From an uncultured Arachnia sp. (lineage in GTDB: Bacteria; Actinomycetota; Actinomycetes; Propionibacteriales; Propionibacteriaceae): a DNA stretch of 64,000 nt. A program made the translations under genes and the position numbers. Positions 9,601 through 23,062 of the stretch are shown here, piece by piece (the first letter of the stretch is position 1; each line of letters begins with the position of its first letter). The notes beneath the pieces were generated by a model, which was not told the origin of the DNA, ran no database searches, and saw only the letters and a list, made by a program, of their open reading frames with translations. The stretch is taken from positions 186,001-250,000 of the forward strand of contig CANLTJ010000004.1 of the NCBI GenBank assembly GCA_947493995.1, given 5' to 3'.

Positions 9601-11472
9601 GACAGGCAGCGGGTCGAAGGTGATGAAGTCCTCATTGCTGTCATTGACGAGGTAGGAACCATCAGCCGAGCCACCGATGCTGTTGAACGCATCGATGTTG
9701 AAGGCTGTCGCGCCCGCCGCGCCAGCCGGATCCGGCTCGCCTGTCACCGTGACGACGACGGTGTGCTCACCGGGCGAGAGCGAATCACTGGTGAACAGGG
9801 CTGTCTGCGTCGGGGCGTTCTGGGTGGTGTTGTAGTAGGCGGAGACATCCACCGGATCGCCGCCGTCGATGGAGATTGTGGCCATCCCATACCGGGGAGC
9901 TTCCTCACCGATCAGCTCGAAGCCCGTGCCGTTGAACGTGTAGGTGGCAGTCGCACCTGCTTCGGAACTGGTGCTGAGCGTCTGCTGATAAGCCGAGGCG
10001 TTGTCCTCCTGCTCCCACGCCCCGGCGTAGACGATGTCATCGCTGCGGTCATCGTGGGTGTAGGTGTCCCCGTCGGCTGCAGCAGCACGATCCAGAGTCA
10101 ACGGGAGCGTGAAAGTGGTCTCGGTGGTGTTGTTGGTGTCATTGAGGCGTGCACCGATGAAGCGGGTGCCGTTGCCGGTGACCGACTCATCGAGGTTGTC
10201 CACCGACTGGCGGTACAGCACGTCAACGGGCGCGCCGACGACCTCTTCCGCGTCGCCACCCTCCACGGGGTCCATGCCGGCGAACTCCGGCACGGCCTCC
10301 TGGTAGTAGCCCAGCTCCTTCATCACGCCCAGCTTCGGCGTGATCGTGCGGTCCTCATTGAGGGCGGCACCGTAGTCGTAGGAGGTGAAGCCGGACGCGG
10401 GTGCACCCGAGTAGCCCCAGTTCGTTCCGCCGATGATCATGTAGTAGTTGAAGTTGGTGACACCGTTGGCGAAGTTGCGGATGCCGAACTGGCGTGTGAA
10501 CGCCGGATCGGTGAACTCGTAGCACCGCTCGAACGTGAAGTCCGCGCCCCATGGAGTGAAGGCGCCGCCCTGTGCCTCGGTGATGAACTGTGGAGCGTCG
10601 GGCTCGAAGTTGCGGAACGCTGCTTCGCGGTTGCCGAAGCTGTTGCGTCCGGCTGAGCAGTTGAAGCCCAGCGGGTACTCGTCGTAGGCATAGAAGTCGA
10701 GGTTCATGCTCTCGCTGTCGCTGAAGCGCCCGCCCATGCCGTAGTCGTTGTGGAACTTGGGCACTGTGATGCCGTCCGCGATGACCTGATCGGTCAGCTC
10801 TTTGAGGAAGGCACGACGAGGTGCGTTGTCGCTGATCAGCTCGTTCTCCACCTGGTACAGCAGCAGCGAGCCGCCGCCGTCGGTGACCTGGTGATTCTTG
10901 GCGATCTGGTTGAACTGGTGCAGCCATTCCTTTGAGGGTTCAAGGACCGACGGGTCGGTGGAGCGCAGGCTCCCGGCGTCCTTGTTCACCATCCACTGCG
11001 GAAGGCCACCCATGGCCACCTCTGCATTGATATAAGGGCCGGGACGGGCCACCACGTACAGGCCCTCCTCGGCTGCCATGGTGAGCAGCCTGTCGATGTC
11101 GCGGGGACCGGTGAAGTCGAAGTCACCGCCCTCCTCGTTCTGATGCATGCCCCAGAAGAAGTAGAGGCTGACGGCGTTGAAGCCCGCGGCGCGGAGCTTC
11201 TGCATCACGTCGCGCCAGCCATCGTGGCTGGGGACGCGCCAGTGGTGGAGTTCTCCCGACCAGAGGTGGATGCGTTCGCCGTCAATCATGAACGATCGTT
11301 TGTCGAAGCTCACATCATGGGGTTCCCCGTCATTGCCGGGGAAAATGATCTGGTTGCCGGTGTGGGCGACGGGATCCTCGGCACTCGCGTTGGGTGCGGC
11401 GACGAAACCTGTGACGGCCAGTGTGAGGGCAGCTAGGACAGCCACCAACCGGGTGGTGAATTTCTTGGGCAC
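6649..11472 (-). CDS. Secreted GH35 beta-galactosidase with C-terminal duplicated Cys/Trp module
   Basis: Very large (about 1607 residues) exported glycoside hydrolase, predicted to cleave terminal beta-galactosides outside the cell. GTG 11472 is chosen because GAGGAAAG sits nine bases upstream; an in-frame GTG at 11508 is the alternative. A Sec signal peptide ends at NASA. The GH35 barrel (about residues 50-370) shows QVENE, with the acid/base Glu at about 211, and the nucleophile Glu at about 299 in FITEAQGG. Two beta-sandwich modules follow (about 490-600 and 630-760), then further jelly-roll regions typical of large GH35 enzymes. A Thr/Val/Pro-rich linker (TTTVTPTTTVTP type) leads to a terminal ~133-residue module with four Cys. 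That module recurs in four other proteins here. The gene stands alone, 111 bases downstream of pyrC. Confidence 0.93.
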   Translation of the reverse strand: MPKKFTTRLVAVLAALTLAVTGFVAAPNASAEDPVAHTGNQIIFPGNDGEPHDVSFDKRSFMIDGERIHLWSGELHHWRVPSHDGWRDVMQKLRAAGFNAVSLYFFWGMHQNEEGGDFDFTGPRDIDRLLTMAAEEGLYVVARPGPYINAEVAMGGLPQWMVNKDAGSLRSTDPSVLEPSKEWLHQFNQIAKNHQVTDGGGSLLLYQVENELISDNAPRRAFLKELTDQVIADGITVPKFHNDYGMGGRFSDSESMNLDFYAYDEYPLGFNCSAGRNSFGNREAAFRNFEPDAPQFITEAQGGAFTPWGADFTFERCYEFTDPAFTRQFGIRNFANGVTNFNYYMIIGGTNWGYSGAPASGFTSYDYGAALNEDRTITPKLGVMKELGYYQEAVPEFAGMDPVEGGDAEEVVGAPVDVLYRQSVDNLDESVTGNGTRFIGARLNDTNNTTETTFTLPLTLDRAAAADGDTYTHDDRSDDIVYAGAWEQEDNASAYQQTLSTSSEAGATATYTFNGTGFELIGEEAPRYGMATISIDGGDPVDVSAYYNTTQNAPTQTALFTSDSLSPGEHTVVVTVTGEPDPAGAAGATAFNIDAFNSIGGSADGSYLVNDSNEDFITFDPLPVTQWGTTGSQGSNWTRAFDKGWTAGDYMGDETYSANAGDSYEFTFDGVGFDIIAPYSVNHGPADVYIDDVLVGQTEEEVTGDADPQQTIFSAMDLDQGEHTVRVEVTGDSFAGSEGSFVPLDALRIYPETPATDPEPEPTDAVNWDRIPQQADTKLTIHGRDALAITADMKIGDHDMYYTTSQPFGAPLETDAGVVQTLVGYPNDAGETVLRVDAGYELNAPAGVTSTYDADTEQLRLNYTHGDPVDVTLTQADSSVLVLRMMDRDAAADAWHIQGIRGDSNDMVWVDGAEVVRTVHFDGTVANITGSVSEASDLAVTLPQGITSWTWNGESINGTAPAPEPVTEPDLTWVTADENPEIDVDFDDSGWTIADATNGLNNQQGPGSNGVVLDSNRYGFFQGSVWYRAHYTAATSDPTLTFRGNGGSGVPGHGENPAFMQVWVNGEYAGARRATGATVSVPAPTGAVTAGEDVVVSVLVHNLGHNLDWSDNGLSRQNRGLYEASLNADGPVEWRIQGAEHPEGDADTARTAYNNGGLYGERAGWYLPGYPDSDWEQASTMVADEPGVSWYRTDVDLDVPEGQDVAWRLDIESEKFGPTAATRTDGAQVMMYVNGWHTGIYIGDVGPQDSFTIPAGFLNPRGSNEIAVVVAAKAADMGPQDIRLVPYHNTTGAAGDMEANEAPAYPEQPAPNVTVDSSTVQSGTEVTAAATVADRPVLGDGAITELRYEWMAPGETEGTVGGASKVLDTLGVHQVRALLVDAVSGQILSTGDWVEVTVGDSTTSPTSSATVTTTVTPTTTVTPITTVTSTVDPTITITPTSTATVTTTPTATTEPTGAPTQPGGTATPPSQRTVYNTPGYHEVNGRQWFTTCEPYSQTWRCRTEIWATTVSLQNGRFVKENGWVFNTMTYLPSARRLWAENPLGNTGEWRSTDGRRWRTECDTPATGRNGCRSYIWTTTVASTQQADGSYTYAQVNKWVVNNIVLFS

Positions 11473-11583
11473 GGAGTGCACCTTTCCTCGCGACTTTGCA
11501 AAGCTCACCTGATCTTCGCACTCCTATGGCCGCAAGAGATAGAGCTTTTCCCAGATTGAGCGTTGTCGACGAGCGTTTTGGTG

Positions 11584-12849
11584 TCAGCGGCGGTGGGTGA
11601 TACGACCCTGCCACATGGTCAACTCCACCGGATCCGGCAGGTCGCGACCGTGATAGGGATTGTTGCGGCTCAACGAGGCGGAGGCACCGCGGTCCACCGC
11701 CGCTCGACGGCTGGGATCCACCAGCACAAGGTTTGCGAGTTCCCCGACATTCAGGGGACGACCCTGCCCGGAGGTGCGTGCGATCCGTGCGGGGGCCGCG
11801 CTCATCCGGTCAGCGACGCCTGCCCAGTCAAGTCTTCCGGTGTGCACCATGGTTTCCATGACCACGGAGAGAGCCTGTTCAAGCCCGAGCATCCCGGGTT
11901 TCGCCTCCGCGAAGGCGTGGTCCTTGTCCTGCGGCGCGTGCGGCGCATGATCGGTACCCACGACGTCGATCGTTTTGTCGGCGAGGCCCGCTCTGATCGC
12001 CTCCACGTGTTCGTCCGTGCGCAGCGGGGGATTGACCTTGTAGACGGTGTCGTAGCCGGTGAGCTCCGACGTCGTCAGATACAGGTGATGGGGTGTGGCT
12101 TCGGCGGTGATGTTGATGCCCCGCGCCTTGGCCCAGCGGAGGACGTCGACGCCCTCCGCGGTGGAGACGTGGCAGACGTGGAGGCGGGACCCGGTGGCTT
12201 CGGCCAGCTGCGCGTCGCGGGCGATGATCACGGACTCCGCGACGGACGGCCACCCGGGCAGCCCCAGCCTTCCTGAGAGCTCTCCCTCGTGACAGCACGC
12301 CCCCGGCCCCGCGAGCCCGGCGTCCTGGGCATGCTGGGCGAGCACCCCGTCGAAGGGTCGGACCCATTCGAATGCGCGACGCATGAGGGCGGAGTCCATC
12401 ACACACATGCCGTCGTCCGAGAAGACTCGCACGCCTGCGCGTGACTGGTGCATCAGCCCGAGTTCAGCGAGTTCTGTGCCCGCCAATCCCCTGGTGATGG
12501 CCCCGATGGGCACCACCTGGACGTACCCGGCAGCTGCGCCGAGGTCTGCGATGTAGTCGGCCTTCTCGGCGGTGTCCGTGACGGGTTGTGTGTTGGCCAT
12601 GGCGTGGACACACGTGAAACCGCCACGCGCGGCAGCCATGGATCCGGACTCCACCGTCTCGGCATCCTCCCGGCCGGGCTCCCGCAGATGTGTGTGCAGG
12701 TCCACCAGTCCGGGCAGTGCAATGAGTCCGTCGGCGTCGATGGTTTCGGCGCCGTGCGGGCGCTCATCGACGAGCCGCCCGCCGACGACGAAGAGGTCAC
12801 GCTTGCTGCTGTCTGCGAGTTCAGGACCCGAGATGATGAAATCGGTCAT
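11584..12849 (-). CDS. pyrC: Dihydroorotase
   Basis: Cyclises carbamoyl-aspartate to dihydroorotate, the third step of pyrimidine synthesis. The metal-binding signature DLHTHLREPG and the late GTDHAPH motif are both present, as expected for a class I dihydroorotase. ATG 12849 (MTDFIISG, 421 residues) is preferred over the GTG at 12867 because an AAAGGA ribosome binding site precedes it. It is the last gene of the pyrR-pyrB-pyrC run, 24 bases after pyrB. The carbamoyl-phosphate synthase genes that often follow in actinobacteria are not here; the GH35 gene follows instead. Confidence 0.97.
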   Translation of the reverse strand: MTDFIISGPELADSSKRDLFVVGGRLVDERPHGAETIDADGLIALPGLVDLHTHLREPGREDAETVESGSMAAARGGFTCVHAMANTQPVTDTAEKADYIADLGAAAGYVQVVPIGAITRGLAGTELAELGLMHQSRAGVRVFSDDGMCVMDSALMRRAFEWVRPFDGVLAQHAQDAGLAGPGACCHEGELSGRLGLPGWPSVAESVIIARDAQLAEATGSRLHVCHVSTAEGVDVLRWAKARGINITAEATPHHLYLTTSELTGYDTVYKVNPPLRTDEHVEAIRAGLADKTIDVVGTDHAPHAPQDKDHAFAEAKPGMLGLEQALSVVMETMVHTGRLDWAGVADRMSAAPARIARTSGQGRPLNVGELANLVLVDPSRRAAVDRGASASLSRNNPYHGRDLPDPVELTMWQGRITHRR

Positions 12850-12873
12850 GATGGAAGTCCTTTTCACAAATGA

Positions 12874-13794
12874 TCAGGCGGCGAGCAGGTGGTAGAGGAC
12901 GCTCATCCGGACGGCGACGCCGGCCGAGACCTGGTCCAGCACGATGGATCGGGCGCTGTCAGCAGCTGCCGATGAGATCTCCAAGCCCCGGTTGAGGGGG
13001 CCGGGATGGGCGATGACGGCGTGGGGCGCGAGTTTCTGCAACCGCGCGGCGGTCAGGCCGTAGCGGATCGTGTACTCCCGCTCGGAGGGGAAGAATCCGC
13101 CCAGCATGCGTTCGCGCTGCACGCGCAGCATCATGACGACGTCCGCGTCGGGGAGTGCAGCGTCCAGGTCGTGGCAGATGTCGACGTTCCAGGCACTGAC
13201 GCCCGGGGGCAGCAGGGTGGGTGGGGCGACGAGGGTGACGTGGGCACCGAGCTGGGGGAGCAGCAGGGCGTTGGAGCGGACCACGCGGGAGTGCAGGAGA
13301 TCGCCGACGATCACGACTTCTTTGCCCTCGAGCGTCCCCAGATCGTGGGCACGGAAGTGACGCAGCATGGCGTGGGCGTCGAGCAGCGCCTGGGTGGGAT
13401 GTTCGTGCGTCCCGTCCCCGGCGTTGATCATGCTGGCCTCCACCCAACCGGCCGCCTGGGCAACGGAACCGGAGCCGGCGTGGCGCATCACGATGGCGTC
13501 GATGCCCATGGCGTCCAACGTGGTCAGGGTGTCCCGCATCGATTCGCCCTTCGAGGCCGATGAGCCCTTGGCGGCGACGTTGATCGCATCGGCGGAGAGC
13601 CATTTGGCGGCCAGTTCGAAGGAGGAGCGGGTGCGTGTGGAGTCCTCGAAGAAGAGGTTGACGACGGTGCGGCCGCGCAGGGTGGGCAGCTTCTTGACGG
13701 GCCGATGCTGCACGTCGTGCATCTCCTCGGCGGTGGCCAGGATGGCGTGGATGTCGTCCAAGGACATGCTCTCGATGCCGAGGAGGTGCTTCAC
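12874..13794 (-). CDS. pyrB: Aspartate carbamoyltransferase catalytic subunit
   Basis: Transfers the carbamoyl group to aspartate, the second step of pyrimidine synthesis. The 306-residue protein has the carbamoyl-phosphate site [13 protein letters not shown] near residues 49-61 and the HPTQALLD signature. The length is normal for PyrB. The ATG at 13794 overlaps the pyrR stop by four bases (ATGA), so the two are translationally coupled. No regulatory subunit gene (pyrI) is nearby. Confidence 0.97.
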   Translation of the reverse strand: MKHLLGIESMSLDDIHAILATAEEMHDVQHRPVKKLPTLRGRTVVNLFFEDSTRTRSSFELAAKWLSADAINVAAKGSSASKGESMRDTLTTLDAMGIDAIVMRHAGSGSVAQAAGWVEASMINAGDGTHEHPTQALLDAHAMLRHFRAHDLGTLEGKEVVIVGDLLHSRVVRSNALLLPQLGAHVTLVAPPTLLPPGVSAWNVDICHDLDAALPDADVVMMLRVQRERMLGGFFPSEREYTIRYGLTAARLQKLAPHAVIAHPGPLNRGLEISSAAADSARSIVLDQVSAGVAVRMSVLYHLLAA

Positions 13795-14354
13795 GGGGCG
13801 CTCGTCTCCGGTTCGACGGTGACCTCGTCGACGCCGTCGAGTTCGGTCATGGACACCCGGACCCGTTCGTCTCGGGCGGTGGGGAAACTGCGGCCCACGA
13901 TGTGGGCCTGGATGGGCAGCTCGCGATGGCCGCGGTCCACCAGCACCACCAGGAGGACGGTGGCGGGTCGGCCCAGATCGGCAAGCGCGAGCAGGGAGGC
14001 CTGGACGGTGCGGCCGGAGAAGAGCACATCATCGACGAGTACGACGGTCTTGTCGTCGATCGTTGACGGAAGTACCGTCCGTCCGACGGGACGCAGTGGC
14101 TGCATCCGGAGATCGTCGCGATACATGGTGATGTCCAGCTCACCACTGGCCACTTGTACGCCCTCGGCATCCTCAATGGTCCGAGCGATGCGCTGCGCCA
14201 GCGGAACTCCGCGGGTGAGAATCCCAAGAATCACGAGATCCTCCGCGCCGCCTGCCAACTCCAGCAGCTCGTGGGTCATCCTCGGCACCGCCCGGGCGAT
14301 CTCGGCGGCACTCATCACTGACTTCGTGCCAGCACGTGCCTCTGTAGGCTCCAC
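13791..14354 (-). CDS. pyrR: Bifunctional pyr operon regulator / uracil phosphoribosyltransferase
   Basis: PyrR senses UMP and controls the pyr operon at the RNA level, and has weak uracil phosphoribosyltransferase activity. The PRPP-binding loop [13 protein letters not shown] is clear. The frame opens with GTG 14354; an internal ATG at 14315 ([10 protein letters not shown]) is a plausible alternative that better fits the usual N-terminus. It follows the small membrane-protein gene by eight bases and overlaps pyrB by four. I looked for a PyrR RNA-binding hairpin in the leader but could not identify one with confidence. Confidence 0.94.
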   Translation of the reverse strand: MEPTEARAGTKSVMSAAEIARAVPRMTHELLELAGGAEDLVILGILTRGVPLAQRIARTIEDAEGVQVASGELDITMYRDDLRMQPLRPVGRTVLPSTIDDKTVVLVDDVLFSGRTVQASLLALADLGRPATVLLVVLVDRGHRELPIQAHIVGRSFPTARDERVRVSMTELDGVDEVTVEPETSAP

Positions 14355-14362
14355 GTCGCCGC

Positions 14363-14641
14363 TCAGACGTCGACTTCTGGATGGGCGCGCCGGGCTCTGG
14401 GCTCGAGCTCGCGCTGGGTCTCCGCCTCATTCTCCAGGGCGGCGTACTCAGCGGCTGGCTCCCGCTCGTCCTTCAGCTCCCCACGGAATCGTCGCCCCAG
14501 CGCTGGTGTGAAGGCGATCAGCACGATGACTGCGCCGAACGCGAGCGGGCCCAGAAACATCAGGAACAGCATGTGGGTGGCGGACACGTCCGGCGCCTCG
14601 GGCCAGCCGGGCAGGGTCTCAAGCGGAAGCATCCAGTTCAT
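14363..14641 (-). CDS. Small single-span membrane protein ahead of pyrR
   Basis: A 92-residue protein I do not recognise. One strong hydrophobic segment (about residues 23-46, LFLMFLGPLAFGAVIVLIAF) is followed by a highly charged cytoplasmic tail rich in Glu and Arg. It is the first gene of the pyr run, with only eight bases before pyrR, so it is co-transcribed. No motif indicates a function. Confidence 0.7.
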   Translation of the reverse strand: MNWMLPLETLPGWPEAPDVSATHMLFLMFLGPLAFGAVIVLIAFTPALGRRFRGELKDEREPAAEYAALENEAETQRELEPRARRAHPEVDV

Positions 14642-14695
14642 GACACGAAAGGATACGGGCTTGACGGGCTGTTTGTCGCACCTACCGAAGCCCGG

Positions 14696-19545
<4,850 letters not shown>

Positions 19546-19568
19546 CCATCCACTGATTAGCTGGGCCG

Positions 19569-19592
19569 CAGCTGCCGGTCTACCGGCAGCTG
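19569..19592. terminator. Hairpin between convergent ligA and the acetyltransferase gene
   Basis: CAGCTGCCGGT at 19569-19579 pairs with its complement at 19582-19592. The tip must open because only two bases separate the arms. It lies 23 bases after ligA and 71 bases past the stop of the convergent gene, so it may serve both directions. No U tract is present. Confidence 0.55.
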
Positions 19593-19663
19593 GAGCCCGG
19601 CCAAGGGACCACTGATCAATCATGTCCTGGCTTTGGCGCGGAAAGCAGGGGTGTTGCTGGCGT

Positions 19664-20893
19664 TCAGAAGATTGACGCGGCCACCGGGGGGTTGTCCTTG
19701 GCGAACAGGCGGCTCGTGCGCTCGAGGCCTTCGCGGGAACCGGACGCCACTCCTGCCACGCTCAGCTCGGTGGCGCCCTGCAGCCCCGAGAGCAGCGTTG
19801 AGAAGGCTGCCACCTGGATGGAGACGTCCGCGGTGTCCGTCGTCTTCTCGACCGTTGCCCGTCCGCCCTCGACCCGGATGCGGTAGGTGCCGTTGGTGAA
19901 ATCCTGCTTGTCGTGAATCTGCAGCGTCAGCGCGCCGTCGGAGTCGAAGCGGCGCAGCCCCAGCGCCCGTTCCACATCGAGGACGCGCACCCACACGGTG
20001 TCGAACTCCTTCGTCGTCGCAACCACCCGTGGATCCTCCAGTGCCCAGGGGAGGGGATGGCGGGGGTCGTGGCACCGGGGCCAGACGATCTTCTCGTGAG
20101 CCTCACCGTGGGCCAGGAGCCGCAGGAGTTCGATCTCGGCTGCGGTGGAGGTTCCCACCAGATCGACGATCTGCAGTCTGTCCTCCTCAACGGTGAAGAT
20201 GACGGTGGCATCGGGTTCGCCGTGTTCGTCGAGATGTACGGCACCGCGCTGTGGAACGGAGCGCTGCCTGGTCCAGTCGAAGCCGGAGGTCCAGTAGTGG
20301 TTGGCCCGGCCGACGGACCAGAACTGCTGGTTGTGAAACTCCTGGAAGATTTGTCGGCGCAGGTCAGTGATGTTGGCGGGGTCAGCGAACACAGACTGGC
20401 CGACGGGTTGCGTGCGGAGTTGGAATTTGGGTCCGGACTCGATTTCGAGACGGCGTGCGCTTGCGGTGACCCCGAAGCCGAACCGGCCGTAGAGCCGGGC
20501 GTCGGTGGCGGTCAACACGGCGAACACGTCGCCGCGTTCGCGCGCCTCCGCCAGATCCGTGGTCATGAGTGCTTTCATGAGGCCACGACGACGATGGGAG
20601 ACCTGCACCGTGACATCGGTGATGAAATTGGTGGCTGCCAGTCCGTTGCCGGCGTTGATGTCCCCGTCCCAGGAGGCGAAGGTGGCAACCGGTTCGTGCG
20701 ACATCCCGAACGGCCGCTCGCTGTCCCGGACCACACGTAGCCGTGTTTTGTCGGCCAACAGGTGGCTGTGCCACCTCTCCAAGCCTTCCTCGGTCATGGG
20801 GGTCTCGAAGAAGCCGTCGCGCATGGCAGCCGCGTAGGAACGCAGCTCCGGGGTCAACGTTTCGGCCACGTGGATCGTCTCGACACGGTGCAT
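19664..20893 (-). CDS. Eis-like GNAT-family N-acetyltransferase
   Basis: A 409-residue protein matching the Eis architecture: an N-terminal GNAT fold, a second degenerate GNAT fold, and a C-terminal sterol-carrier-protein-2-like domain. The acetyl-CoA loop appears as QVSHRRRGLMKALM, and the chain ends with a hydrophobic Phe whose carboxylate acts in catalysis in Eis proteins. Relatives acetylate amines on aminoglycosides or proteins; the natural substrate here is unknown. ATG 20893 is the first start. It is convergent with ligA and divergent from rpiB. Confidence 0.88.
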   Translation of the reverse strand: MHRVETIHVAETLTPELRSYAAAMRDGFFETPMTEEGLERWHSHLLADKTRLRVVRDSERPFGMSHEPVATFASWDGDINAGNGLAATNFITDVTVQVSHRRRGLMKALMTTDLAEARERGDVFAVLTATDARLYGRFGFGVTASARRLEIESGPKFQLRTQPVGQSVFADPANITDLRRQIFQEFHNQQFWSVGRANHYWTSGFDWTRQRSVPQRGAVHLDEHGEPDATVIFTVEEDRLQIVDLVGTSTAAEIELLRLLAHGEAHEKIVWPRCHDPRHPLPWALEDPRVVATTKEFDTVWVRVLDVERALGLRRFDSDGALTLQIHDKQDFTNGTYRIRVEGGRATVEKTTDTADVSIQVAAFSTLLSGLQGATELSVAGVASGSREGLERTSRLFAKDNPPVAASIF

Positions 20894-20955
20894 CAGAGAA
20901 CCCTAACGGATCAGAGAACGCTCCGACGGCTCGTACCACCTGCAATAGTGGGGCC

Positions 20956-21402
20956 ATGCGAGTTCACATTGCCACTGACCATGCCGCTTTCGAGCTCAAG
21001 AACTATCTCGTGGAACAGCTGAAGAGCGTCGGCCACGACGTGGTGGACCACGGTGCTGACGCTTATGACGCGATGGATGACTACCCCACGTTCGTCATTC
21101 CCTGCGCTGAGGCGGTGGCCGATGAGGGTGGTCTCGGCATCGTGCTGGGCGGCTCAGGGAACGGTGAGCAGATCGCAGCCAACAAGGTGCGGGGCATCCG
21201 TGCAGCGCTGGCCTGCAGCAGCGAACTGGCCCGACTGGCGCGTGAGCACAACGACGCCAACATCATTTCGCTGGGCGGTCGCATGCAGTCGCTGGAGGAA
21301 GCCTGGGAAATGGTGGACACCTTCCTGAACACCCCGTTCTCCGGCGATGAACGACACCAGCGCCGTATCGACCAGATCACCGAGCACGAGAACAAGGACT
21401 GA
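20956..21402 (+). CDS. rpiB: Ribose-5-phosphate isomerase B
   Basis: Interconverts ribose 5-phosphate and ribulose 5-phosphate in the pentose phosphate pathway. ATG 20956 gives MRVHIATDHAAFELKN, the canonical N-terminus, and a 148-residue protein of normal length; the open frame upstream of it overlaps the divergent gene. The active-site segment reads GGSGNGEQIAANKVRG. This is the actinobacterial form with Ser in place of the catalytic Cys seen in E. coli RpiB, and with a Glu base. It works together with gnd at the start of the window, although the two are not in one operon. Confidence 0.96.
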   Translation: MRVHIATDHAAFELKNYLVEQLKSVGHDVVDHGADAYDAMDDYPTFVIPCAEAVADEGGLGIVLGGSGNGEQIAANKVRGIRAALACSSELARLAREHNDANIISLGGRMQSLEEAWEMVDTFLNTPFSGDERHQRRIDQITEHENKD

Positions 21403-21440
21403 ACCAGTCCGTCGAGGGGTTACTGTCCCGGCCTCTGAAC

Positions 21441-21727
21441 GACCGGACACGCCGCATTCACCGGGTACGGAGCTGCTGGACGACCCGACACGCCGCATTG
21501 ACTGGTCACCAAGCCGTATACGTCCTTGGTGGGCACTGAGTGCCGCGTGTCGGGTCGCGACGATCGGGGAGAGTTGGTGACGATGGAGTTCTTGCCGCCG
21601 GTCTGTGGGCGACCGGACACGCCGCACTCACGGGGTACGGAGCTGCTGGACGACCCGACACGCCCCATCGACTGTGCGCCGAGCCGTATACGACCTTGGT
21701 GGGCACTGAGTGCCGCGTGTCCGGTCG
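21441..21727. repeat. Two direct copies of a 117-bp intergenic element
   Basis: Copies at 21441-21557 and 21611-21727 lie 170 bp apart and are nearly identical over their length. Both start GACCGGACACGCCGCA and end near GCCGCGTGTC, so each has inverted, hairpin-forming ends (ACACGC / GCGTGT). The 21403-21801 gap contains nothing else that I recognise. The short frames in it are not gene-like. Confidence 0.8.
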
Positions 21728-21801
21728 TGTACTGACGGAACGAAGCCACGAGTGGGTCCGGCCCCACAAATGCGTGTTCGTCGGCTGGCGGGCGCCGGGA
21801 G

Positions 21802-22431
21802 TCAGGCGCGCAGCTCACCGCGCATGATCGTATCGCCCGAATGTTGCGGCTCCTCGTCGAACTCCTCGTTGGAGAGGTCCACGATGAGGTATCCGGACTC
21901 GATGAGTTCGTCGGAGACCGGGAACTGGGCCGAAGTCCCCGCGGCGAAGACCCCGACCGACACCATGCGGGTCAGGTCCACATTGATGAGCCACACCTCG
22001 ACGTAGCCGTCGGGATGGGCGACACCATCGGGAACCTCGACGACGAGGCTGTAGCCGGCATCCGACGGGCGCAGTTCGGCGATGCCGAGCCTAGCGTCCT
22101 CCTCCTCCAGGGGAGTGAGGACTGCGCTCCTGACCGGGGCCGGGGGAGTGGCGCTCATCTCGATGAGACGGAGGCCGCCGGCGCCGACGGCTGTCCCTAG
22201 GAGGAGTCCCCCGATGCCTGCGAATACGGTGCGTCGAGACAGACCTTGGGGGGAGGCCGGAGTGGCCCCATTGCCGGGATGACGCGGGAAGTCCAGTGTG
22301 GAGGCGATGCTCTCCCAAGTGCCCTCAAACGGCTCGGACCACTCTGGTGGGTTCTCTGAGGCGCGACGGAATCGCTGCACGGTGTCTTCAAAGAAGCGCC
22401 CTTCCGTCGAGCGGTCATCAATGTCAGGCAT
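21802..22431 (-). CDS. Anti-sigma factor, RskA-like
   Basis: A 209-residue membrane protein predicted to hold the sigma factor inactive. A cytoplasmic N-terminal part (1-75) is followed by one membrane span (RTVFAGIGGLLLGTAVGAGG, about 82-102). An extracytoplasmic RskA-type domain follows, with the VEVWLINVD and VGVFAAG segments typical of anti-sigma-K C-terminal domains. No HxxxCxxC zinc motif is seen. ATG 22431 lies inside the end of the sigma gene (eight-base overlap), the normal coupled arrangement. Confidence 0.82.
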   Translation of the reverse strand: MPDIDDRSTEGRFFEDTVQRFRRASENPPEWSEPFEGTWESIASTLDFPRHPGNGATPASPQGLSRRTVFAGIGGLLLGTAVGAGGLRLIEMSATPPAPVRSAVLTPLEEEDARLGIAELRPSDAGYSLVVEVPDGVAHPDGYVEVWLINVDLTRMVSVGVFAAGTSAQFPVSDELIESGYLIVDLSNEEFDEEPQHSGDTIMRGELRA

Positions 22432-22987
22432 GTAGCGAATCCACCTCCTCGAATATGTTGCGAAGTCTTTCCAAACCGCGTCTGACGTGGCTCTTGACCG
22501 TGCCCAAGGGTATCTCCAGTTCTCTGGAGACCACCTCGTGGGTCTTGTCCTCCAGGAACACCATGCGCAGGATGCGTGCCTTCGGGTCTCCCAGAGTCTC
22601 AAGCGCGTCCTTGACGACGACCTGATCGAGAACATCATCGATGGGGGAAGTGTGGCTGTTCGTTTCGTTCGCCGCGGCGGAGTCCTCCAAGCGCGAGCTT
22701 CTGCCGCGGGAGCGGAGCGCATCGGCGATCTTGTACCTGCAGATTCCGAGTAGCCAGGCCGGGAGGGCCTCGTCGCTCGGCTGGAGCGTGTGACGGGACT
22801 TCCATGCCGCTATGAAGACTTGCTGCGTGACGTCGTCGGCGTCGGCGTTGGAGCCGAGAGCCGATCGCGCGATGGTGTGGACCAGCCGGGACCAGCGGGT
22901 GAACATCTCGTGCAGTGCCGTTTCGTCACCATCGACCAGCCGGGCAGCAAGAGAAGCCACCGGGCTGGAGAAGGAGTCAAACGTCAC
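22424..22987 (-). CDS. ECF RNA polymerase sigma factor, SigK-like
   Basis: A 187-residue sigma-70 family protein with region 2 (DADDVTQQVFIAAWKSRHTL, core binding and -10 recognition) and region 4 with a helix-turn-helix (LEDKTHEVVSRELEIPLGTVKSHVRRGLERL). The length and two-domain layout are those of extracytoplasmic-function sigma factors. It is coupled to the RskA-like anti-sigma gene and lies directly downstream of the DUF4397 surface protein. In SigK/RskA systems the sigma factor often drives adjacent surface-protein genes, which makes that gene a candidate target. Confidence 0.92.
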   Translation of the reverse strand: MTFDSFSSPVASLAARLVDGDETALHEMFTRWSRLVHTIARSALGSNADADDVTQQVFIAAWKSRHTLQPSDEALPAWLLGICRYKIADALRSRGRSSRLEDSAAANETNSHTSPIDDVLDQVVVKDALETLGDPKARILRMVFLEDKTHEVVSRELEIPLGTVKSHVRRGLERLRNIFEEVDSLHA

Positions 22988-23024
22988 GGTTGCAGTCTGC
23001 CATGTAGTCGAGACGGATATGGGA

Positions 23025-23052
23025 ACTCCCGGCCCGCAGGCGGGCCGGGAGT
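23025..23052 (-). terminator. Hairpin after the DUF4397 gene
   Basis: A 12-bp perfect stem (ACTCCCGGCCCG at 23025-23036, complement at 23041-23052) with a four-base loop, ten bases past the DUF4397 stop and 37 bases before the sigma-factor ATG. It separates the two transcription units or attenuates read-through. Confidence 0.7.
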
Positions 23053-23062
23053 CCAGATGCGA

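Noticed and set aside
14642..14695. PyrR-binding RNA element ahead of the pyr operon
   Set aside because: The leader is short and I could not find a hairpin with the conserved loop sequence.
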